This document shows, piece after piece, positions 36,630-45,195 of a DNA stretch of 64,000 nt (within the stretch, counting starts at the first letter, position 1; every line of letters starts with the position of its first letter). A program made the position numbers and the translations under genes. This stretch comes from Crocinitomix catalasitica ATCC 23190. GTDB taxonomy: Bacteria; Bacteroidota; Bacteroidia; Flavobacteriales_D; Crocinitomicaceae. Below the pieces are notes generated by a model. That model did no database searches, was not told the origin of the DNA, and worked only from the letters and a program-made list of their open reading frames with translations. Where the stretch lies: positions 1 to 64,000 of the forward strand of contig NZ_JHXV01000019.1 in NCBI RefSeq assembly GCF_000621625.1, given 5' to 3'.

Positions 36630-38383
36630 TGACAGAAAAAAGTAAAAACATATTGCGTTCAATTCAACAATTACCATTTTTGGGAATCGTTTTCGTCTTA
36701 CTTGTGCTATCTGCATGTGGGAATAGTAAAAACGTTGGTAAAACTGAGACACCAGTCATTAGAAAGTCATTCAAGGAAGCTTTTCACGAAGCTGTCTCTG
36801 AAAAAATGATAGGCCACAACGAAAATGCAATCGCATTATTCGAATCTTGCTTATTAATAGAACCTGAAAATCCGGCCGTATTCTTTGCTTTATCTGATCT
36901 TTATGAACAAGCTGGTGACCAAACTAAAAAATTGACTTTCGCCGAAAAAGCTTATAGTTACGATCAAAACAATAAATGGTACATCCTGCGTTTAGCGGAT
37001 TTGTATTATGAAAAACAAGAATTCACTAAAACGGTTGACTTATACAGCAAAATCATTGAAAACGAAAAAAACATCGACCTAAAATTTCAGTATGTAGATG
37101 CTTTAATGCGTGCTCAAAAGTTTCAAAGAGCGATTGACATGTTGAATGAGATTGAAGTAGAGACTGGTGTTATTCCGCAAGTGAGTTTTACCAAACACGA
37201 CCTTTATATGCAATTGCAGAATGAAGAGTTGGCGAAGGCTGAACTGGACAAGTTGATCACTGAGAATCCTTCTGAATACGAATTCAAAATGATGGTTGCA
37301 GAATACTATATGCAACAGCAAGATTTCTCAAAAGCCAATGCATTAATTGACGATATTTTGCAATCAGATGCTGATTTTGGTCAAGCTTATATCATGAAGG
37401 CAGACTTAGCTTTGAGACAATCTAAAGTCCTAGATGCTTTTAAATTATTGGAAATAGGTTTTGACAAAGACGACGTACAATTGGACCGAAAATTAGAATT
37501 AATTGGCGGCCTTATTCCTTACGCTGCTCCGGGGCAAGCTGACGCTGAAATTATGCGCACAGGAATCACAGACCTATTCGAACAGGTGTATGACGAATCT
37601 GCCGAGAACTCAAAACTGCACGAATATTACGGTTATTTTTTAGCGGATAATATGAATTTAATCAAAGCAGAAAAGCAACTCGAATTGGCGACAAAATTTG
37701 ATCCTTCAAAATTTAATGTTTGGGCTGAACTTACCCGCGTTGAAATGGAATTGAATGCATTTGATAGACTATTTGCCAATGGAGAAAAAATGATTTCATA
37801 TTTTCCGTCTCAACCCTTTGCCTATTTGATTACGGGATTGAGTGGCATTAAAATCGAAAAATACGACGAATCAGAAGAATACCTCATTCTTGGAAAAGAT
37901 TTAGTTATTGATGCTCCAGAACTCTTGTCGAATTTCTATATTGAATTGGGGAAGTTAAAATACGCACAAGGCAAAAAAGATAAAGGCATTGAATATTTGA
38001 ATAAAGCTAGTCAAACCTATCCTAAAAACTTACAGGTATACGACTTAAAAGCAAAGCTATTCATGCAAGACAATGACTATGTAAAGGCCGAACAAACCAT
38101 CAAAGAAGGTCTTGAAATGAATGCCAAAGACCCAATTTTATTAGAAACTTATGGCGTTTTATTAATAGAGAAAAAACAATATCCACAAGCTATTGAGGTA
38201 TTTGAATCTGTTTTAGTCTATGATTCTTACAATATCACTGCGCTTGAGTATTACGGAGATGCTTTATTTTTGAGTGGTCGCGAAAAAGAAGCGTTAGAAT
38301 TTTGGATTGAGTCTAAAAAGCAAGGGAACACGTCGCCGATCATTGATAAAAAAATTGAGGAGAAAAAGTATTATGCAAATTAG
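36629..38383 (+). CDS. TPR-repeat lipoprotein
   Basis: A 584-residue protein starting at a GTG that overlaps the upstream stop by one base. A lipoprotein signal (VFVLLVLSAC, Cys about 30) is followed by TPR pairs across most of the length (AIALFESCLLIEPENPAVFF; GIEYLNKASQTYPKNLQVYD; AIEVFESVLVYDSYNITALE). Likely an outer- or inner-membrane scaffold. It is coupled by an 11-base overlap to the DUF4292 lipoprotein gene, which suggests they act together, perhaps in envelope assembly. Confidence 0.87.
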   Translation: MTEKSKNILRSIQQLPFLGIVFVLLVLSACGNSKNVGKTETPVIRKSFKEAFHEAVSEKMIGHNENAIALFESCLLIEPENPAVFFALSDLYEQAGDQTKKLTFAEKAYSYDQNNKWYILRLADLYYEKQEFTKTVDLYSKIIENEKNIDLKFQYVDALMRAQKFQRAIDMLNEIEVETGVIPQVSFTKHDLYMQLQNEELAKAELDKLITENPSEYEFKMMVAEYYMQQQDFSKANALIDDILQSDADFGQAYIMKADLALRQSKVLDAFKLLEIGFDKDDVQLDRKLELIGGLIPYAAPGQADAEIMRTGITDLFEQVYDESAENSKLHEYYGYFLADNMNLIKAEKQLELATKFDPSKFNVWAELTRVEMELNAFDRLFANGEKMISYFPSQPFAYLITGLSGIKIEKYDESEEYLILGKDLVIDAPELLSNFYIELGKLKYAQGKKDKGIEYLNKASQTYPKNLQVYDLKAKLFMQDNDYVKAEQTIKEGLEMNAKDPILLETYGVLLIEKKQYPQAIEVFESVLVYDSYNITALEYYGDALFLSGREKEALEFWIESKKQGNTSPIIDKKIEEKKYYAN

Positions 38384-39200
38384 AAAAATAGCTTTTGGTT
38401 TTTGCTTAATGCTAGGGACATTTGTACTCCAAAGTTGTGGTACAACAAAAGAGTTGGTGGAATTAGAGAAAGTGAAGAACATCAACGAAAAAATACTCGT
38501 CGAAAAGCTATTCGAACAAGGTGATGTTGGCTATAATTATTTAAGTAGCAAGGTTAATGTCGACTTTAAGAATAAATCACAAGACAGGTCTTTTGCAGTC
38601 TATTTAAAGCATAATGTTGATACAGCCTTAGGCGGAACAATTAAGTTTGCACAAATCATTGGAGCCGCTTTTAAAGTTGATTACGATTCTATTCATTTCA
38701 CCAATAAATTAGAACGTTGTTATTTCCTACAAAATTTAGATTATCTGTCTGAACTTTTCGGAACAGATGTTGAGTTTAATTTTTTCCAAGATGTTATACT
38801 AGGTTTACCAATTGGACTTGATACGAATATTAAATATAAGCAAATAGGTGATAATTATAGTTATACCTTATCTTCCCACAAAAAGAAAGCATTCAGAAAA
38901 TTAGAAAATGATAAATTGGATATTGAACAAGACATGATGTTGATTCAATACGATTTAAAACCTAATAATTTTGAGTTATTCCGAACAACCATTCAGGTTC
39001 CTTCTGATTCTGTCACCATTACAATTAATAATGTGGCAAGAAAAATGGTTGACGGATTTAATGTTCCAGAAATCACAACAATTGATATCACACATCCAAC
39101 AGATACCATCTTCGTAAAACTCGATTATGGATCAGTTAGATTGAATGATTGGAAAGAAATAAGCGTTCGAATTCCAGAGACCTATGAAAGCTGTCGTTAG
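38373..39200 (+). CDS. DUF4292 family lipoprotein
   Basis: A 275-residue lipoprotein. The ATG at 38373 gives a clean lipoprotein signal, MQIRKIAFGFCLMLGTFVLQ followed by SCGTT (Cys22); an upstream in-frame ATG at 38307 would add a charged tail before it. The rest matches DUF4292, a Bacteroidota family whose beta-rich body resembles LolA/LolB-like lipid carriers (my recollection, not proven). It overlaps the TPR gene by 11 bases and the EnvC-like gene by 17, so these three genes form a tight unit. Confidence 0.86.
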   Translation: MQIRKIAFGFCLMLGTFVLQSCGTTKELVELEKVKNINEKILVEKLFEQGDVGYNYLSSKVNVDFKNKSQDRSFAVYLKHNVDTALGGTIKFAQIIGAAFKVDYDSIHFTNKLERCYFLQNLDYLSELFGTDVEFNFFQDVILGLPIGLDTNIKYKQIGDNYSYTLSSHKKKAFRKLENDKLDIEQDMMLIQYDLKPNNFELFRTTIQVPSDSVTITINNVARKMVDGFNVPEITTIDITHPTDTIFVKLDYGSVRLNDWKEISVRIPETYESCR

Positions 39201-40401
39201 TTTTATTGGATTTTTCACCCTATTGTTTTTTTTTGCAACCGTTTACGGGCAAGAGAAGGAAAGTGACCGTTTAAAAAAACAACAGAAGCAGCTTGAGCAA
39301 AAAATTGACCTGACTAAAAACCTCTTAGAAAACACCATTAAGAGTAAAGAGAGTGTCAATGAAAAAATCACTTTAATAGAACGTAAAATTGAGTACCGTC
39401 GGGCTTTACTTGACAATTTAGGTTTGCAACTATCTAAATTAGAAAAGGACATTGAAAACATAAGTTTATCAATCAATGAACTTGAACTAGAACTCACAAA
39501 ACATAAAGAGCAATACAAGCAAATGGTTATTCAAGCCTATAAAATGCGGAATTCTAACGCATCATTGGTTTTTGTTTTGTCATCCGAATCGTTTAACCAA
39601 GCCAATAAGCGAATGGAATATTTAGATCAGTTGGCAAAATATCGCGCTGATCAAATTCGAAAAATTCAGCGCACGATGGCCGAATTAAATGCTGAAAAAG
39701 CCAATTTATTATCTAAGCGTACGGAGAAAGATCAAGTAGCCAAACTGAAGGCAACCGAACAAAACAATTATGTTAGAGATAGAGAAAAACAAAAAGAATC
39801 TATCATAGACATACAAGGAAAAGAAGCCGAACTTAAAAAGGAATTGGCAGCACAACAAAAGCAATCAGACGACATACGAAATGCCATTAATGCAGCCATT
39901 AATAAAGAAATATTAGAGGCCCGTAAAAAGGAAAAAGAAAAGACACCTACAGAAACAAAAGAGATTGCATTAAACAACCAAGGATTTGAAGCCAATAAAG
40001 GTCGATTGCCTTGGCCTGTGAAATCGGGTGAGGTCACCAAAGGGTTTGGTAAACAACCCCACCCTGTTCACAGCAATGTTTTCACCTATAATAGTGGAAT
40101 TGATATCACGACTGTCCGTGGAGCAACTGTTAGAGCCGTTTATTCGGGTGAAGTCACAAGTGTTATTGTTATTCCAGGTGCTGGAAAAGCCATTATTATT
40201 GCGCATGGAGATTATAGAACAATCTATTCGAATTTACAAGAAACATACGTTCAAACAGGTGATAAAGTAGATGTAAAAGCTGAAATTGGCGCGTTATTGA
40301 TAAACGGATCAGGCAATTCAGATGCACATTTTGAAATCCGTCAAATCACTCCAGACGGCAAGATCAATAATATCAATCCAACATTCTGGCTCTACCAATA
40401 A
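39184..40401 (+). CDS. EnvC-like murein hydrolase activator (degenerate M23/LytM domain)
   Basis: A 405-residue exported protein. Signal peptide 1-22 (FFATVYGQ), a long coiled coil (about 25-255) and a C-terminal LytM domain (about 275-405; LPWPVKSGEVTKGFG, GAGKAIIIAHGDYRTIYSNL). The zinc ligands of active M23 peptidases are not all there: the first His is Asn in NSGIDI, and the HxH is reduced to one His in SDAHFEIR. It therefore probably activates amidases during cell division rather than cutting peptidoglycan. Its 3' end overlaps the convergent anti-sigma gene by 29 bases. Confidence 0.9.
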   Translation: MKAVVSFIGFFTLLFFFATVYGQEKESDRLKKQQKQLEQKIDLTKNLLENTIKSKESVNEKITLIERKIEYRRALLDNLGLQLSKLEKDIENISLSINELELELTKHKEQYKQMVIQAYKMRNSNASLVFVLSSESFNQANKRMEYLDQLAKYRADQIRKIQRTMAELNAEKANLLSKRTEKDQVAKLKATEQNNYVRDREKQKESIIDIQGKEAELKKELAAQQKQSDDIRNAINAAINKEILEARKKEKEKTPTETKEIALNNQGFEANKGRLPWPVKSGEVTKGFGKQPHPVHSNVFTYNSGIDITTVRGATVRAVYSGEVTSVIVIPGAGKAIIIAHGDYRTIYSNLQETYVQTGDKVDVKAEIGALLINGSGNSDAHFEIRQITPDGKINNINPTFWLYQ

Positions 40402-41374
40402 TCTCTTCGTTGAGTTGATAAGCCGAACATCCATTTTCAAGATCATAATGAAAATACATGCGCTGTAAGGATTTAATTGGTTTCCCATCCGTTCCTTTAG
40501 CTGTTTCCCAATATGGCATCGTACGTAATACGTGAGTCGCATTTCCAATGAATAGATTTTCAATTTTCTTATTCATTATCTTTTTCATTTCGCTAAAAGG
40601 TTCTTGACCCTTTTCATTCATTTGTATACACAAAGCTTCAATTGAAGAAATAGCTCCTTTTTTATCAATTTGAAAGTCTACACGAACAATGCCTTCAATA
40701 TTTTTGCTACTCGCTGTTCTTGGATAATACAAATTCTTATCAATATACTTTTTCAATGACAAATGCCCACCAGGGAATGCAGCATAAGCACTTTTATTGA
40801 TATAAATTTCCTTGGTTGATTCGTATTCTAAATTATCATTCTTTGGAACTTCCGCTATTGGCGTTGACATTAAAATATGTTCCCGATCTTTTGGTTTAAA
40901 ATGCACGTTCACATTAATAAAATCATCCTCATCCTCCACATAATTATGTTTACTAGAGAAAGTTGTTTCTGGCAATTCAGGCAACACCTCATTCGACTCT
41001 ACCTCTTTTAATTGAGGTTCTGCAACCACCGCTGTAATGGCCGGTGTAACAGAAGGTTTATCAGGCTGTTCAGACGAAGAATTAAAATGATATACACCAA
41101 AAGCTACACAACCTGCCACTGTTAATGAGGAAATTGTCCAGATAATGGTATTTAGTGTTGTTGCAGAAGTTGCTAAGGTAGCAGTAACACTTGATATTTC
41201 AGCAGACAAAGCTTGCCGACTTACCGCCTGCGCTAACATTTGTTGATCTTTCATGGCTTCACCCAAAACCGGATCGGCCTCTAACATTCTACCAAATTCC
41301 TCCGCTTCATTTGGAGACATTTCCCCATTTAAATACGCATCAATTTGTTCTAATTTTTCTAATTCTGTTCTCAT
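40373..41374 (-). CDS. Anti-sigma-like membrane protein with TonB C-terminal domain
   Basis: A 333-residue single-pass protein. An N-terminal cytoplasmic part (1-70; LEQIDAYLNGEMSPNEAEEF) resembles anti-sigma zinc-finger-less regulators. One membrane helix (about 78-95, IIWTISSLTVAGCVAFGVYH) leads to a periplasmic linker and a TonB-like domain (about 205-290; AFPGGHLSLKKYIDKNLYYP, GIVRVDFQIDKKGAISSIEA). Its start overlaps the sigma factor stop by one base, so it probably holds that sigma factor and reads a periplasmic signal. Ligand unknown. Confidence 0.8.
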   Translation of the reverse strand: MRTELEKLEQIDAYLNGEMSPNEAEEFGRMLEADPVLGEAMKDQQMLAQAVSRQALSAEISSVTATLATSATTLNTIIWTISSLTVAGCVAFGVYHFNSSSEQPDKPSVTPAITAVVAEPQLKEVESNEVLPELPETTFSSKHNYVEDEDDFINVNVHFKPKDREHILMSTPIAEVPKNDNLEYESTKEIYINKSAYAAFPGGHLSLKKYIDKNLYYPRTASSKNIEGIVRVDFQIDKKGAISSIEALCIQMNEKGQEPFSEMKKIMNKKIENLFIGNATHVLRTMPYWETAKGTDGKPIKSLQRMYFHYDLENGCSAYQLNEEIIGRARMLD

Positions 41375-41931
41375 CAGCTATGATTTTCTATGGCCTGATT
41401 TGCTTTTGCTATGGAAATTGCCTTTTCCATACATTTATACTTTTGGGTTTTCGCCGAATTAATACTCGAAAATTCAAGCTGACTGGCAATATTTGCCATG
41501 CTCTCTTTTTGAAAGTAAAATAATTCGAATATCTTTTTGCAACGCGCTGAAATATGCGTCAATACATGTTCTAATTTTTTTAACTCCTCTTCTTTATCCG
41601 CTTCGTAATTCAAATCTTCAGCAGTCAAAATCAAGGTGTCCTTCCATTCACGTTCTGGACTCTTTTTTCGCCTTCTCAACTCATTTTTCCATAAAAAATG
41701 ATTGATTCCATACAAAAACGTCGATAATTTGGACGTTAATTCAAAATTCGGATCCGTTACTTTTTCTATGATTAAGATCAAACTATCATGAAAAATTTCT
41801 TGCGCAATAACATCATCCCCTCCGTTCGAAATTATATTCGCACGAATCTTCGGGTACTCCTTATAAAGCACCTTAATGGCCTTATCTCGCTTACCATTCC
41901 GAATGTTTTTTATGATTTCTAAATCACGCAT
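41374..41931 (-). CDS. ECF-type RNA polymerase sigma factor
   Basis: A 185-residue sigma-70 family factor. Region 2 (about 25-90; EIFHDSLILIIEK, FLYGINHFLWKNELRRRKK) and region 4 with a helix-turn-helix (about 120-175; HISARCKKIFELFYFQ, SMANIASQLEFSS) are recognisable. It is translationally coupled to the downstream anti-sigma-TonB gene by a TGATG overlap. The regulon is unknown; sigma/anti-sigma pairs of this kind in Bacteroidota often control envelope or nutrient-uptake functions. Confidence 0.87.
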   Translation of the reverse strand: MRDLEIIKNIRNGKRDKAIKVLYKEYPKIRANIISNGGDDVIAQEIFHDSLILIIEKVTDPNFELTSKLSTFLYGINHFLWKNELRRRKKSPEREWKDTLILTAEDLNYEADKEEELKKLEHVLTHISARCKKIFELFYFQKESMANIASQLEFSSINSAKTQKYKCMEKAISIAKANQAIENHS

Positions 41932-42100
41932 TATTAGTTTTATGTCCAGATTACTTAAAGGTAACCCAAATTCACCAAATTTCTAATAATTCAATCGCAC
42001 TTTGCGCTGCTATACATCTTTGCAAAGCTCTAAACCTATAGTAAATAAAGGCACTACAAGATATGCAGTGATTTTATTAAAAGTAAAATTATTTATTCGT

Positions 42101-42192
42101 AGGGCATTGCCTTAACGCGTTAATGCCGGGCTTTACACACTCGCTTTTACTGATGGTAAAGAGCTCAAACAATTGTTCCAATCCCTAAGGCG
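42101..42192 (-). repeat. Intergenic double-hairpin repeat, copy 2
   Basis: On the minus strand it reads CGCCTTAGGGATTGGAACAA, TTGTTTGAGC, a hairpin (CTCTTTAC catca GTAAAAGcGAG), the box GCGAGTGTGTAAAGCCCGGC, and a second hairpin (GGCATT to AATGCC). Same boxes as copy 1 at 3413 but different hairpin bases that still pair. It fills most of the 267-base gap between the sigma factor and CotH genes. Confidence 0.7.
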
Positions 42193-42197
42193 ACTAT

Positions 42198-43673
42198 CTA
42201 ATTGAATTTCTCATCTAGTACTACAAGTCTCTTTTCTATCCAAGCATTAATATAACTTTCTTCTGCCGACAAATTCATTGGAATGTCCCACTTCCGCAAT
42301 TCTAATGTCTCCACATTATACTCGCGCAATAGGTCAAAATTAATACCGAACAATCGACTTAGATTCTGCACCGAAAATTGATCTTTACGCAAGTTGTACC
42401 ATCTAGTTTGTAGCCTAAAATTAAAATCGTCCGGATTTAAGTCAATTAATCTATTAAACAACTTATTTGTTTGAATGATTTGCGATGCATAAAAATCGCC
42501 CGTTGCATCTCTTCCCCAAGTTGCATCCAAATCCCAAGGAACAATTATAAATTTATCGGTACTGTTTCGCTTTAAAAAGCACCAGTTTTTCCCAATATTG
42601 TCATAGGCCGAACATAAATTGACCAATAAAAAATAATCAATAATATTGTCCAAATCAATTTGCTGACCAATATTCGCTTTAAAGTCTGCATCATCTGCCT
42701 TTATTACCAACTCATTTAAGGCTTGAAAATCATCCCAAACTATCGTCTCACTAGGCTTAGGGTATTTTTGTTGCCAATCTCCCCATTTTGAACTTAAAGG
42801 GGCTTTGTGTGGTAATTCCTCAAAATGCGTCGCTTCAGAATTATCCGTGCCTTTATATAAAACAGACGATCCGTTTAAATCCAATAAACGCGCTGTAAAA
42901 TCTTCCGTGAAAGCATATAATCCCAGTGCATTATTATTCATAAAAAGCTCAACATAACGCGACTCAATGGACACGTGATTTTCTGCATCACCCATTGATT
43001 GCCAAAGTTCGAACGAGGTCTTATTCCGCAATTTTGATTGATCGATATACAGAGCATCTAAAATCCAATCTTCGTTGTTTTCAAAATCAAAAAAAGCGGC
43101 GTGCGATTCGTTTTCCGTACTTTTATCATTATAAATCCTGAATCCGTACGATTTTTTGTCATACCGCAAACTAGATGCTCCCCTAAATTCAAGTCCAATC
43201 CAATTCACTTGCGACGGCCGATCTAACTCGGGATAATTAATCGTTAATTTACCCAATGTTTTTGGTTCATTTTCAACCTCATCTAAAACAACAATCTGCA
43301 CAGTTGGTATTGCAGTAAAAACCAATTGGGTATTTAATGTTTCTCCCCTTGCTTTTAGCACAACAGCATAAGCTTTATTAATTTCAATATCGCCAAAACT
43401 ATTAACGGCATTGTTCTTTAATAATTTTCCGGCAAATAGAATTTCTGTTCCAGCTTCAAATTTCACCAAAGGATTAAAATTTGCCGCATCTGCCTCCGAT
43501 AAACTAAATTTTAAAACATCAAATTCGCTATCGTAAAAACAGTCTTTACCCGCGAGATTTAGCAAAGCTACCAATTCAAAATTGTCATCCCCTTTTGCGT
43601 CGTAAATAACAACCTCTTTTTTACAAGCCGTCAACAAGAATAAACCAATTAGGATAATGTATAATTTATTCAT
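42198..43673 (-). CDS. CotH kinase family lipoprotein
   Basis: A 491-residue protein. A lipoprotein signal (LIGLFLLTACKKE, Cys about 17) precedes a CotH-type atypical kinase fold. Family motifs: EFRGASSLRYDKKSYGFRI, YVELFMNNNALGLYAFTEDF, and IVPWDLDATWGRD with the metal-binding aspartates. CotH proteins phosphorylate proteins in spore coats and elsewhere; in Bacteroidota they are secreted and poorly characterised. It starts 8 bases inside the DUF2490 gene, so tetR-DUF2490-cotH is an operon. Confidence 0.88.
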   Translation of the reverse strand: MNKLYIILIGLFLLTACKKEVVIYDAKGDDNFELVALLNLAGKDCFYDSEFDVLKFSLSEADAANFNPLVKFEAGTEILFAGKLLKNNAVNSFGDIEINKAYAVVLKARGETLNTQLVFTAIPTVQIVVLDEVENEPKTLGKLTINYPELDRPSQVNWIGLEFRGASSLRYDKKSYGFRIYNDKSTENESHAAFFDFENNEDWILDALYIDQSKLRNKTSFELWQSMGDAENHVSIESRYVELFMNNNALGLYAFTEDFTARLLDLNGSSVLYKGTDNSEATHFEELPHKAPLSSKWGDWQQKYPKPSETIVWDDFQALNELVIKADDADFKANIGQQIDLDNIIDYFLLVNLCSAYDNIGKNWCFLKRNSTDKFIIVPWDLDATWGRDATGDFYASQIIQTNKLFNRLIDLNPDDFNFRLQTRWYNLRKDQFSVQNLSRLFGINFDLLREYNVETLELRKWDIPMNLSAEESYINAWIEKRLVVLDEKFN

Positions 43674-44352
43674 TATTCAATTTTAAAGTATAACTCAATT
43701 TCAGAAAGAAAAATTCAAACGGATAAGGGTCGTTCAATTCATATTCATAACCTAATGCAAAACCTAGCTTCCCATAAGTGGTTTTAAAATCGGTACCCAA
43801 CATAAAACGCAAATTATTATACGCCGGTTTTTTAAAATAGACGTATTCTCTGAATAATTCAGTACTCGCATAAACTGTTGCATTCTTAATTTTATATCCC
43901 AATTCTAACCGGTGTCTTAAATGCGCTTTTTGTTTGTGTTCATCAACAAACTCAAATAAATCGATATACTTATTCTGGTACCTTAATCGATAATCAAGTT
44001 TTAGCTCTTTGGTTATTTTTAACCGGTATTTAAAATCTACACTATACCGCAAGTCATGTGTCAGGTCAAGCTCCTTTTTACGATCGTATGAATAACGAAT
44101 TTGAGCACCCAATTTAAACTGCTTATTGATCCGGTATTCGGCACCTAAATCTGTATTGGACGCCTCAAACATGTTTAGGTTATTAAAAAAACGCACTTGT
44201 TCTTCAAGACTTATGCGCCAATCTTTACCAATATTGTATGCTACGGCTACCTCGGACCAAATGCCAATGTCACGAATTTTTTTAATCTCCTGTGCATTGA
44301 CCTGCAAGGCAAATATGACAGATAATAAAAGGATATTTTTTTTCAGTATCAT
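43666..44352 (-). CDS. DUF2490 family outer-membrane barrel
   Basis: A 228-residue exported protein with signal peptide ILLLSVIFALQVNAQ. The mature part alternates as beta-barrel strands (WRISLEEQVRFF, LDYRLRYQNKYIDLF, LGFALGYEYELN) and ends FFLKLSYTLKLNNE. It matches DUF2490, a family of predicted outer-membrane proteins without known function. It overlaps the TetR stop by one base and the cotH start by eight. Confidence 0.85.
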   Translation of the reverse strand: MILKKNILLLSVIFALQVNAQEIKKIRDIGIWSEVAVAYNIGKDWRISLEEQVRFFNNLNMFEASNTDLGAEYRINKQFKLGAQIRYSYDRKKELDLTHDLRYSVDFKYRLKITKELKLDYRLRYQNKYIDLFEFVDEHKQKAHLRHRLELGYKIKNATVYASTELFREYVYFKKPAYNNLRFMLGTDFKTTYGKLGFALGYEYELNDPYPFEFFFLKLSYTLKLNNE

Positions 44353-44939
44353 TACCCTTTTTTAAAGCGACGAATAATGTCTTGTTCAGCAAAAGTGAAC
44401 ATTTCGTCCGTGTAATAATCTGTTTCCGTACAATAAAGCAGCGCTGCCCCTTTTGAGTGGGCCATAAAAAGGCTCAAAGCTTGTTCAGGTTTTTCAAACC
44501 GTTGTGTAAAATATGCGTTGAGGGTAACCAATTGTTTTTGAATGCTCAACACATCACAATTTTGGAGCATTAATTCTCGAATTTCTGCATTCATTGAGAT
44601 CACAAAAATCATGGAGAAAAAGTCACGATTATCACGAATGGATTGAAAAGAACTACGGACAAATAATTCAAATTCGTCTGCTGTTAAAACACCATCTTTA
44701 TTGGGATCAAAATCCGTATAAATTAATTGGTACATTTTATTGCCAATATGTTGTATCAGATCTTCTTTACTTGAGAAATAATGATACAATAATCCCTTAG
44801 AAATATTAGCCTCTTTAGCTATTGCTGCAGTTGAGGTTCCGTGATAACCTTTCTCTTTAAATAACTGCAAAGCAACATTCAGAATACGCTCGTATTTACC
44901 TGAATTCTCCTTCTCTTTTTTTAGTAATGTTTCACTCAT
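44352..44939 (-). CDS. TetR/AcrR family regulator with an EF-hand loop
   Basis: A 195-residue repressor. The N-terminal HTH is clear (ILNVALQLFKEKGYHGTSTA, KEANISKGLLYHYFSSKEDL; 19-61). Just after it, residues 78-89 read DPNKDGVLTADE, a full match to the calcium-binding EF-hand loop (Asp1, Asn3, Asp5, Gly6, Leu8, Thr9, Glu12). A palindrome, GACCG-AA-CGGTC, lies 12 bases upstream and suggests self-repression. First gene of the operon with DUF2490 and cotH. The inducer is unknown; calcium is a possibility raised by the loop. Confidence 0.9.
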   Translation of the reverse strand: MSETLLKKEKENSGKYERILNVALQLFKEKGYHGTSTAAIAKEANISKGLLYHYFSSKEDLIQHIGNKMYQLIYTDFDPNKDGVLTADEFELFVRSSFQSIRDNRDFFSMIFVISMNAEIRELMLQNCDVLSIQKQLVTLNAYFTQRFEKPEQALSLFMAHSKGAALLYCTETDYYTDEMFTFAEQDIIRRFKKG

Positions 44940-44951
44940 ATTCTACATATT

Positions 44952-44963
44952 GACCGAACGGTC
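44952..44963. promoter_or_regulatory. TetR-type operator palindrome
   Basis: GACCG-AA-CGGTC is a perfect 5-2-5 inverted repeat within TGACCGAACGGTCGGTAAA, of the kind often bound by TetR family proteins. It sits 12 bases upstream of the TetR start, in the position of the promoter. Confidence 0.65.
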
Positions 44964-45048
44964 GGTAAAATTAAGTAATTATTACTAGAATGTTAACATA
45001 AAGTGATATTATTAATGTTTAAACTAGATATTGAGGAGCATACTTTTG

Positions 45049-45147
45049 CGTTAGGGGTAGCAGCGGATATCCTTTTTCTGTCGGCCTTAGGCGGATAGAA
45101 AAAGATAAGAGCGAATGACCCGACCCCATTCCGATGGGGTAACGGCG
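45049..45147 (+). repeat. Intergenic double-hairpin repeat, copy 3
   Basis: Reads TTAGGGGTAGCAGCGGATAT, a hairpin (ATCCTTTTTCT with AGAAAAAGAT), the box AGAGCGAATGACCCGACC, and a second perfect hairpin (ACCCCAT-TCCG-ATGGGGT). It shares the first and last boxes with the copies at 3413 and 42101. A -7-like box (TACTTTTG, 45041-45048) precedes it directly. It fills most of the 257-base gap between the TetR and PadR units. Confidence 0.65.
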
Positions 45148-45156
45148 AAAAAATAA

Positions 45157-45188
45157 AAAAGCCGACCAAAATAAATTGGTCGACTTTT
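45157..45188 (-). terminator. Terminator of the PadR operon
   Basis: AAAAGCCGACCAA pairs with TTGGTCG-ACTTTT across a 6-base loop with one bulge. A residues on the left give the U run on the minus strand, 8 bases after the stop codon at 45196. Confidence 0.82.
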
Positions 45189-45195
45189 ACACGAT

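Noticed and set aside
38307-38372. 22-codon extension of the DUF4292 lipoprotein
   Set aside because: Charged residues before the lipoprotein signal would prevent export.
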